DNA from: Ophiocordyceps camponoti-saundersi (nom. inval.)
Lineage: Eukaryota > Ascomycota > Sordariomycetes > Hypocreales > Ophiocordycipitaceae
Length of the DNA: 14,116 nucleotides
Direction: 5' to 3'
Assembly: GCA_003339415.1 (NCBI GenBank)
Contig: PDHQ01000607.1
Span: forward strand, 1-14,116
A model generated the notes under the pieces. The model was given only the letters and a program-made list of their open reading frames with translations, had not been told where the DNA came from and did no database searches. The translations under genes and the position numbers were made by a program. The number at the start of each line of letters is the position of its first letter. The first letter of the stretch is position 1. This document shows positions 8,025 through 14,116 of this stretch, one piece after another.

Positions 8025-9529
8025 AGCGGTATATCTAAGCCTAAGGGAAAGCGAAATACTTAGGTTATATTATAAAGTAAGGCATAAGCTAAGCTCTTAT
8101 AAATACGAGGGATTTAGAGTAAGCGTTAAGAGAGGCCTTTTCGTAAATTCTAAAATAGTTCTATATCTAATATAGTTATAATATTAGTATAGGTGCTAAA
8201 CTTTATAAATATATCTTAAACCTCCCTAGTCTCTAAGTTATAGTAAATAGGGCCGATATTAAAGCTAGCCGTAGATTCTTATTAGCGGGGAGTAAATTAA
8301 GGGGAGTTAATATTATCGGAGGGATTTATCGTAGTTTAGAGAGTAGAAGGCGGAAGGTAGTTTAGAGAGTAAGGGAGGCGATTATAATAAGCGGCCTAAA
8401 TAGCGTCCTAAGTATCCTAGAACTCTATTTTATTATATCTAGTTAGTTTTAACCGTAGATTTTTTTTTTTTTAAAGTAAGGTTAATATTTTATATAATCT
8501 ATATAATAAGTAAGTGCTATAACCTAAAGGCTAGTCGCTATAATAGCTTTCTCTATAGCGGCAAGCTAGGTAAGGGTATACTACGTAGTAAGGTAGGACG
8601 TATTAGAGGTCGGGTTAACGGACCTATTAGCCTATTATAAAAAGCGGGTAAGGTAAGCTTAGTTATTATAGATCTCTATAAAATATATCTCCTATTATTC
8701 TTTAAGTTAATAAAGGAGAGAGATAATAGTTATAAAGAGTTCGGGAATAGATTGCTCGGAAGATATAATAGAGGTAGGGATAGCGGTAGCGTATATTAAT
8801 ATATACTAAGTAGAAGAGTAGGGTAGAGTATTAGCTTAAGCTTAGATAGAGATATATAAAAAAGTAGGGGGTGGTAGGGAAGGAGGGGGTTTTATATCCG
8901 AAGAAACGGGGAGGTGAATATATCGTATCTTACTTAAACGTGTAAATAGAAGGACGGTAGAGTAAATTAGAGGCGTAGTGATAAAAACGGTAAAGAAATA
9001 CTAACGAAAAGAAAAAAGAAGAAGGGCGTTTATTTCCGTTTCTTTAAGGAAGGTAAGGTTATTATGCGGCTATAAATCGCTAGGGGAATTAGGAAAATAA
9101 TAATATCGGTATTAATTATAGACGTTTAAGGCGTTTATATATTATAGTAAGACGCGATAAGATTCGATAAGATACGATAAGATAGGGAAAGCTAAAAACC
9201 TAAGAAGGGAGAAAAAGCGTAACGAAGCTTATATATAGTAGAGTTAGGTAGTAAATAATAAAATAGTTTATTATAGATCTATAATAGCTACGCTTAATAG
9301 TATAGGGTAGCTAGTTAAGAGGCATAACGCCTTATAATAAAAGTATAGACGGAGGGAGAAATTATACAACCCCGGCCCCTATCCCTAATCCTTTCTAGAT
9401 AGATAGTCACACTTAGGTAAAATTAAGCACGGCGATTTTGCTCCTTTAAGGCACTTATTTTCCCTTACTATACCGCTGCTAGATAGTAAGGAGGAGAAGG
9501 AGGGTAAATATATAAACTAAAGAGAGGGA
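8025..9529. other. RIP desert with a short tandem repeat
   Basis: No gene is defended. A 22-bp near duplication lies at about 8333-8371 (GTAGTTTAGAGAGTA twice) and a 10-bp tandem repeat at 9151-9184. If the copia fragment at 9640 were complete, its reverse transcriptase and RNase H would lie here on the minus strand, but I found no YVDD or YGLKQ trace. From about 9360 CpA/TpG become commoner, so that part has suffered less RIP. Confidence 0.55.
9151..9184 (+). repeat. 10-bp tandem repeat
   Basis: About 3.4 copies of a unit close to GATWCGATAA: GACGCGATAA, GATTCGATAA, GATACGATAA, then GATA. Confidence 0.85.
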
Positions 9530-9560
9530 TGTAAGAGGGGTGGACCGCTGCGGTTTAACA
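9530..9560. other. TG...CA bounded segment in a low-RIP island
   Basis: The 31 bases from TGTAAGAGG to GTTTAACA begin with TG and end with CA, and keep TpG/CpA that are rare elsewhere. Read on the minus strand it begins TGTTAAACCGC, as a fungal LTR might. I could not find the other LTR end or a target duplication, so this is only a candidate retrotransposon terminus. Confidence 0.25.
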
Positions 9561-9639
9561 ACTAGACTTAAGGGCAGGTAGTTAGCTAAAGGGAACGTTA
9601 GGGGGTAACGTAAGATAGGGACTAAGGGTATTAACTAGC

Positions 9640-9934
9640 TTCTAAGGACGAGTTAATATATTACGGCTATAGGATTACGGGAGGCTTTATATATAGGCAA
9701 TTAGCCCTCGCTATCGTTAATAAGGTCCTGCCGGCCCTCTCTACGAGGCCGTTCTCCTATAGATTATACGGGGGCGAATAAGGCAGAACGAGGCCATCTT
9801 CTTGTCCGAGGCCTTAATCGCCTCGCTCTTAAACTCGCAGGTATTATCGAAAGCTATTATAGCTACGGGAATTCCTTATAAAGAGATATCGAGCTGTCTT
9901 TTCTATCGACGAAGAAGCTAAAAGGACACCTACT
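9640..9934 (-). pseudogene. Ty1/copia retrotransposon integrase fragment
   Basis: On the minus strand, 9777-9724 reads SPPYNL*ENGLVERAGRT followed by LLTIARA, which matches the end of the Ty1/copia integrase core (SPPY.PxENGxxERxxRTL), with the catalytic glutamate at 9756-9754. Upstream, 9848-9822 reads DNTCEFKSE, the DNGxEFKS block that carries the second catalytic aspartate. The two blocks are in different frames, so a small indel lies between about 9800 and 9780, besides RIP stops (TAG for CAG/TGG). Further downstream VIL*P.YINSS fits the usual LWPEA region. The first catalytic Asp, Gag, protease and reverse transcriptase are absent; the fragment is cut at the edge of the TIR element at 9935. 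Confidence 0.75.
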
Positions 9935-10228
9935 AACTTTATATTTTAAACTTTACACTTTTAAACTATAAATTACTAATTTAAATACTTATTTCGAAGT
10001 TCTTAGTATTTAATTAAATAGTTTTCGTCTTCTTTATTCTTTCCTCTCCTATCTCTATATAGAAAACCGACTCCTTATTATTTTCCCGATAGAGAATTAC
10101 TATCCGGCTCTTCCCTCTAAAGCTAGAGACCCCCCCCTATATTAGTTAAAAACTATAGTTACCTAAGAAGTTACGCCCCTTAGGTATCTACTACGCTTGC
10201 TTAGGGTGTCCTTCTTCCCCTACTAAAG
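9935..10228 (+). mobile_element. 621-bp TIR element, 5'-truncated copy D
   Basis: Aligns with 2824-3116 of copy A (294 versus 293 bases) at high identity, including AATTAAATAGTT, GAAAACCGACTCCTTATTAT and the right end CCCCTACTAAAG at 10217-10228. TG rather than TA follows. The left half is missing, and the break directly abuts the copia integrase relic, so the junction comes from deletion or recombination rather than clean insertion. Confidence 0.75.
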
Positions 10229-11319
10229 TGCCCTTTTTCTACTTAGGAAAGTAGGTAGTTATAATAAAAATCTAATACTATCCGCCGGATTAGGACCAAC
10301 TATCTCGCTTAAGAGATACGAAGATATCGATATTAACTCCGACCCTAATAGTATTATTAACTATAGAGGAAGTAATAAGAAAATAGGAAAAGATACGTAT
10401 ATTTCCGAAAGCTAATAAGCGAGGGGTTATATTTATCTAGTAATATAATTAGATATAATCCGTAATTAGGTAATTAAAAAGGCGTCACTCTAAAACTTTA
10501 TATTAATAATTAGGGCAACGTTAATTTATCCTATAAAGCCGTTAATCGGTATATCTTACTACTTATATATACCTTACCGGGAAGCTATAGGGGGCTATAA
10601 GACTAGTAGTTATCGTTGCCTTTATATAAGTGCTAGTTAGATATATATTTATATTTTTATAAAGATTTTTTTTTATAATATTATTACGAATATAGATTAT
10701 ATAATAGTAATAGGATCTGCAGAGCACGCTATAGTTACTCGTATAGGTAGTCCGACGCTTAGATATAGTATTACGATATATACTATTCTCGCAGTTTAAA
10801 TACTAACCTTATAGACTATACTAGTTTTATAGAAATATAGAGCGCTAATTAGCTAAGCTAGCTAGTATTCTACTCGTCTAATTAGCGGGTTTTTTTTTTC
10901 GGATTTACTTAATTACTACTTTCAGCGATAAATATATTTAATTATACTCGCCCTTACCCGGCCACTTATACCCTTTACCCCTTGCGCTCTCTGCGCCGTT
11001 ATACCCTCCACCCCTTAGGCCTCTATACCGCTACTTATATTTAGGTATGCGCCTTTATCTTTTAGCTAGTCTATAAGGTAGTTAGGCACTGTCTATAGCC
11101 TTATTATTAGAGGTACCGTTCTTAGCCTCTCGTACCGTATTCTTCGTTACTTTTCTAGAGAAGCTAAGCGTTAACTAAGCTTTTAAGGTACCTTTTATAA
11201 GATATCGTATATAGGTCTATAGTTTAGCCTCTAATTTATTATCGGCTGCTAGAAACCCTAATTAATATAGCTACGGGCTAGCCGTAGGCACTAAATATTC
11301 GGTAGCTATTTGTCTAGCA
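10229..11319. other. RIP region, weak coding traces only
   Basis: On the plus strand around 10272-10430, one frame reads SRLRDTKISILTPTLIVLLT then IEEVIRK, with few stops. This loosely resembles the region before the reverse transcriptase of Tad-like LINEs, but the key KAPGPDG block does not match, so I do not name it. From about 10950 the plus strand becomes C-rich (ACCCTTTACCCCTTGC and similar). No RNA gene seen. Confidence 0.45.
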
Positions 11320-11369
11320 GTCCACCACGCTAATAATCCCTAGCTATCGCTAGTAATAGCCGTGTTCTT

Positions 11370-11396
11370 TAGCGTATTATATATTCGGTAGCTCTT
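11370..11396 (+). repeat. Short direct repeat with 11294-11316
   Basis: ATATTCGGTAGCTCTTTGCC here repeats AAATATTCGGTAGCTATTTG found just before the first 20-bp motif copy. Confidence 0.55.
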
Positions 11397-11466
11397 TGCC
11401 TATCTATCTTAACGGCGACGGATATACCGTTCACGGCAGCAATACTAAAAGCGATAATGCCGAAAG

Positions 11467-11535
11467 GGTTTAAATCCCCTATAACCGGAGGGGTTTAAAT
11501 CCCCTATTACCGGAGGGGTTTAAATCCCCTATAGA
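11467..11535 (+). repeat. 25-bp tandem repeat, about 3 copies
   Basis: Three units built on GGGTTTAAATCCCCTAT, joined by ACCGGAG, in head-to-tail order. The core GGGGTTTAAATCCCC is nearly self-complementary. A fourth degenerate copy (GGGGTTTAAATTCCC) lies at 11688-11702. Confidence 0.85.
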
Positions 11536-11624
11536 GTTAGCTATAGCTACTAGGTAGGTATCTATAGTAATAGCTAGGAGCGATAGCTATAATAAGGTTA
11601 TAGAAACTAACGCGTCGCGATAAG

Positions 11625-11702
11625 AGGCTACGATACTAAAGGCTACGATACTAAAAGCAGTAATACTAGAGGCTATAATACCGAAGGGGTTTAAATTCCC
11701 TA
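11625..11702 (+). repeat. Degenerate 15-19-bp tandem repeat
   Basis: Repeats of a unit close to GAGGCTACGATACTAAA (about 11627, 11640), then diverged units AGCAGTAATACTAGA and GGCTATAATACCGAA, ending in the GGGGTTTAAATTCCC block. The same order, AATACTAAAAGCGATAATGC then GGGTTTAAATCCC, occurs at 11440-11480, so this is a larger duplicated module. Confidence 0.7.
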
Positions 11703-12040
11703 AGGGCGTAAGCTAACGAAAACTCCCTATCTTTAACGCTACCTAAGTAGGTAATCTACTACGCGGATAATCCCTCAGTTTAGGTTTAATCTCTAGTGCG
11801 ATAACGTTAGGCGAGAACTTAGCCTGCGTCGTCTCGGCCGCTACCTCGAAAGATATAGTATTAAGCGCGGTAGCGCCGGCTTTAGGAATAAAAAAGGCGT
11901 ATATAATATACGCTATCGTTTAGGATAGCGATCTAAGCCTAGTAAGTAATAAGGTACTTCCTCGATCTTATCGATCTTATATATAGTCTTAAACTCTTAA
12001 ATAGCGGTAGCCCTACGCTTCTTATAAAGGAAGAATAGAT

Positions 12041-12203
12041 CTTTATCCGTTATATCGGTCTTTATCTATTATATTAGATTCGACCACGTCCCGGTCCTTA
12101 CGCAGCTATACGGCACGACTATTCGTTATTCTTAGAGACCGGATATATAATAAGCACCGTGCAGGTACCCTCGCTTCTTAGGAGTCCACCACGCTAATAA
12201 TCC
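12041..12203 (+). repeat. Tandem duplication A, unit 1
   Basis: Starts CTTTATCCGTTATATCGG and ends with a 20-bp motif copy. Unit 2 at 12225-12368 repeats it, with a few C/T differences and about 17 bases less near its start. Shared text includes CCCGGTCCTTACGCAGCTA and CACGACTATTCGTTATTC. Confidence 0.85.
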
Positions 12204-12224
12204 CTAGCTATAGCTAATATAGGT

Positions 12225-12368
12225 CTTTATCCGTTATATCGGATTTAACTATATCCCGGTCCTTACGCAGCTACACAGCACGACTATTCGTTATTCTTAG
12301 AGACCGGATATATAACGGGCACCGTAAAGGTACCCTCGCTTCTTAGGAGTCCACTATACTAATAATCC
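12225..12368 (+). repeat. Tandem duplication A, unit 2
   Basis: Second unit of the duplication starting at 12041. It too ends in the 20-bp motif, here as GTCCACTATACTAATAATCC, so the motif marks unit ends. Confidence 0.85.
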
Positions 12369-12472
12369 TAATAGAGTTTTCCTCGGCGTTTCCTTGCTAG
12401 TATTATAGCCTCTATTAGCCGCGATCTATCCTCGGATTTCTACTTCTTAAGAGTCCACTATACTAATAATCC
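12369..12472 (+). repeat. Tandem duplication B, unit 1
   Basis: Starts TAATAGAGTTTTCCTCGG and ends in a 20-bp motif copy. It matches 12487-12596 with one difference over the first 70 bases (CCTTGCTAG here, CCTCGCTAG there), so the duplication is younger than most of the RIP damage or both copies were hit identically. Confidence 0.85.
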
Positions 12473-12486
12473 CTAGCTATAGCTAG

Positions 12487-12596
12487 TAATAGAGTTTTCC
12501 TCGGCGTTTCCTCGCTAGTATTATAGCCTCTATTAGCCGCGATCTATCCTCGGATTTCTAAAGCTTCTACTTAGGAGTCTACTACGCTAATAATCC
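12487..12596 (+). repeat. Tandem duplication B, unit 2
   Basis: Second unit of duplication B. It has a 6-base insertion (AAGCTT region near 12561) before its terminal motif copy GTCTACTACGCTAATAATCC. Confidence 0.85.
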
Positions 12597-12752
12597 GTAA
12601 CCTATAGACGTTAGCAGAAGCCCTAGTAGCTAGAGAAGGAAGAGAAAAGTAAGCGGACAGTCTACCACGCCGATAATCTAGTTTAGATAAGCTAACTACT
12701 ACGCCGATAGTCTACTACGCTAATAATCTAAATCTACTACGCCGATAATCTA

Positions 12753-12773
12753 CTACGCGGATAATCCGCGTAG
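12753..12773. repeat. Palindromic motif variant
   Basis: CTACGCGGATAATCCGCGTAG is 21 bases long: ten-base arms CTACGCGGAT and ATCCGCGTAG are exact reverse complements around a central A. A smaller relative, TCCGGATAATCCGGA, lies at 12826-12840. Dyads of this kind suit binding of a dimeric protein, which is inference. Confidence 0.85.
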
Positions 12774-12919
12774 CTATCTACTACGCTAATAATCCGCGTA
12801 GTAATCTACTACGCTAATAATCTAGTCCGGATAATCCGGAACTCTAAGACATAGGCGGATAGTCTACTACGCTAATAATCTAAATCTACCACGCTAATAA
12901 TCTACTACGCGGATAATCC

Positions 12920-13536
12920 TAGTCCGCGTAGGTAATCCGCTCGCTCGTACTCTACGCGGTAGAGGTAGATAGTAAAGAGGCGGGCGATATAGTTTAATAA
13001 CTTATCCTCCTTCCTCCGGTAGCGGTTATCTTCCTCGTTATATATTCTTCGGGCGGTAGCTCGGGCGGAGGTAAGGTCGAGGAGGGGCTGCTACCTTAAA
13101 TTTATCGAATTCCGTAATCTTCGCTATAATACCTTTTTAGTCGGGGTATTATTAGGCTTTTCGAATAATAGCTATACCGTTACTAACTCCTATATTAAGT
13201 TTCGATACGTAAGTAAAGAGGCTAACTAGAAGAGGGTGCGTTTAGTTATATTTATTTTACTAAAAGTCCCTATCTTCCTCGAGACTTCTAGACTTTAATA
13301 AGTTATCTTTTTAGGCGTTATACCCTAAGGGTTTCGAATTACGGTAAGATAGGGTCGGTTTACGATAAGGGTCTTTAGGGGCTTTAGGAGGGTAAGGATA
13401 TTTTTTGCTTCTATAATAGACGATAGGTTATAATAGGCTAAGGAAGGGGGGAAGAAGAGGGGGAGATAATACTTAGGAGGAGGAGGAGGGAGGAGGGTAG
13501 AGGGTGAAGATGCTTTTTACTCCTAAGGTATAAGCA
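12920..13536. other. Interval in the motif cluster with weak coding trace
   Basis: On the plus strand, 13090-13230 reads CYLKFIEFRNLRYNTFLVGV, then LLGFSNNSYTVTNSYIKFRY, with no stop for about 50 codons, before stops accumulate. It may be a relic of an unknown gene, but minus-strand frames here are only slightly worse. A GGA-rich stretch follows at 13475-13498. Confidence 0.35.
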
Positions 13537-13623
13537 GTCCACCACGCTAATAATCCGCTACCAGGTGGCAATATCCCTTACGCTAATAGCCCGTTAGTTT
13601 TAGGAATAGTCGTCTTATCGGCT

Positions 13624-13635
13624 CCCCCCCCCCCC
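13624..13635 (+). repeat. C12 tract
   Basis: Twelve consecutive C between two copies of the 20-bp motif (13537 and 13675). Both flanks carry GCTACCAGGTGGCA / CCGCCAGGTAGCA-type text, so the surrounding segment is itself a diverged repeat. Confidence 0.9.
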
Positions 13636-13694
13636 TAGCCCGAGTCCGGATAATTCGCCGCCAGGTAGCAGGCAGTCTACTACGCTAATAATCC

Positions 13695-14055
13695 GCTAAG
13701 TTAATCACCACGCCGTCGATAGCCGAGGCTAATCGAGGCTATATTAGGCTATCCTCCCTAAGTAGATACTCCCTAAGGTAAGTTCCCGAACTATAAGCTT
13801 TCGTTTACCGTTAGGATAGACTATATCGGCCTTTATTATAATAATTAGTATAAGCTTAGTCGAGTCCGGATCTTACTCTTAGCACTAAAAGGTATATATC
13901 CCGGATAATATAAAGCCTATCCCTAGGCGATAGCTTATCTAAAACCTTTATATAGACGTCGTTAACTTTTACTATATATATCTTTTAGGAAGGGCGGTAG
14001 CGTCTCCCCCGGCCCGGCTACGATAATTAGGAGCCGTCTTCGGTTCTATAGACAG
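13695..14055. other. RIP region next to the boundary
   Basis: No gene is defended. A minus-strand frame reads VKVNDVYIKVLDKLSPRDRL then YIIRDIYLLVLRVRSGLD (about 14000-13860) without a stop, which may be a coding relic. The plus strand here has a similar stop count over the wider interval, so I leave it open. Confidence 0.4.
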
Positions 14056-14071
14056 CCCCCCCCCCCCCCCC
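14056..14071 (+). repeat. C16 tract at the RIP boundary
   Basis: Sixteen consecutive C. To the left DNA lacks CpA/TpG; to the right (14072-14116) about five CpA and two TpG occur in 45 bases, and ATG reappears. The tract seems to mark the edge of the mutated block. Confidence 0.9.
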
Positions 14072-14116
14072 ACTGCTAACATGAACAAGCAAAAAAGTTA
14101 AAAAACGAACATAGAA

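Larger units (their letters stand above)
11320..13694 (+). repeat. Cluster of a 20-bp motif, about 18 copies
   Basis: The motif is close to GTCTACTACGCTAATAATCC; less mutated copies read GTCCACCACGCTAATAATCC. By eye, copies start near 11320, 11754, 12184, 12349, 12453, 12577, 12660, 12694, 12710, 12731, 12751, 12776, 12803, 12862, 12883, 12901, 13537 and 13675, all on the plus strand. They are almost head to tail at 12660-12919 and separated by 100-600 bases elsewhere. C/T variation at positions 4 and 7 fits RIP of CCACCA. Some copies replace CTAATAATCC by CGGATAATCC, which makes a palindrome. Possible roles are transposon subterminal sites, a minisatellite, or a repeated protein-binding site; nothing here decides. 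Confidence 0.85.
1..14071. other. RIP-mutated heterochromatin-like block
   Basis: Almost the whole window is depleted of CpA and TpG while CpG is retained. By direct count, positions 1-540 contain one CpA and no TpG. TpA is in large excess, ATG is nearly missing, and TAA/TAG occur in all six frames. This is the known signature of repeat-induced point mutation in filamentous ascomycetes, which acts on duplicated DNA before meiosis. Local islands are less affected: about 9360-9600, and parts of 12060-12380 and 13500-13700, keep more CpA/TpG. The sequence does not identify the species. An AT isochore, pericentromere or subtelomere would all fit. Confidence 0.9.

Noticed and set aside
10272..10430. 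Tad-like LINE reverse transcriptase upstream region
   Set aside because: Only a loose EEVIR-type similarity; the diagnostic KAPGPDG block is not matched by RIP-compatible changes.
11320..13694. CRISPR array
   Set aside because: The setting is fungal with RIP, spacing is irregular (0 to 600 bases), and intervals are themselves duplicated.
14056..14071. Telomere or subtelomere end
   Set aside because: There is no TTAGGG/CCCTAA array; isolated TTAGGG hexamers in the window are not tandem.

Overview
The window looks like a silenced, repeat-rich block from a filamentous ascomycete (Pezizomycotina-type) genome, heavily altered by repeat-induced point mutation (RIP). The signature is direct. The first 540 bases hold one CpA and no TpG, while CpG stays common; TAA and TAG litter every frame and ATG is almost absent. 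RIP (C-to-T, mainly at CpA, on either strand) gives this pattern, whereas ordinary CpG methylation decay would not. The last 45 bases, after a 16-C tract, have normal CpA/TpG, so a RIP boundary appears to lie at about 14056-14072. No intact protein-coding gene was found.

Layout. 1-2335: AT-rich RIP desert with a T42 tract, a diverged duplicated segment (433-523 and 1603-1691) and a hairpin. 2336-3374: a nested pair of copies of one 621-bp TIR element; an apparently complete copy (2496-3116, TA on both sides) sits inside an older copy (2336-2495 plus 3119-3374). 3375-4340: simple repeats, a G12 tract, (AT)16, and a perfect 32-bp A/T palindrome. 4340-7255: two decayed genes, apparently divergent, one on the minus strand (about 4345-5690) and one on the plus strand (about 5820-7255, with an intron-like element). 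I recognise neither product. 7402-8022: a second full 621-bp element. 8023-9530: RIP desert. 9530-9934: a less mutated island and a minus-strand Ty1/copia integrase fragment, cut off at a 5'-truncated copy of the 621-bp element (9935-10228). 10229-11319: desert with weak coding traces. 11320-13694: a cluster of about 18 same-strand copies of a 20-bp motif close to GTCTACTACGCTAATAATCC, with other tandem units. 13695-14116: desert, C16 tract, then unmutated sequence.

The window records successive mobile-element insertions, rearrangement and RIP. The most interesting parts are the 20-bp motif cluster, the nested 621-bp element family and the two unidentified RIP-killed genes, which do not look like standard transposon proteins. 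In RIP DNA nearly any frame looks protein-like once TAA/TAG are read through, so the frame calls rest on by-eye stop counts and are tentative.
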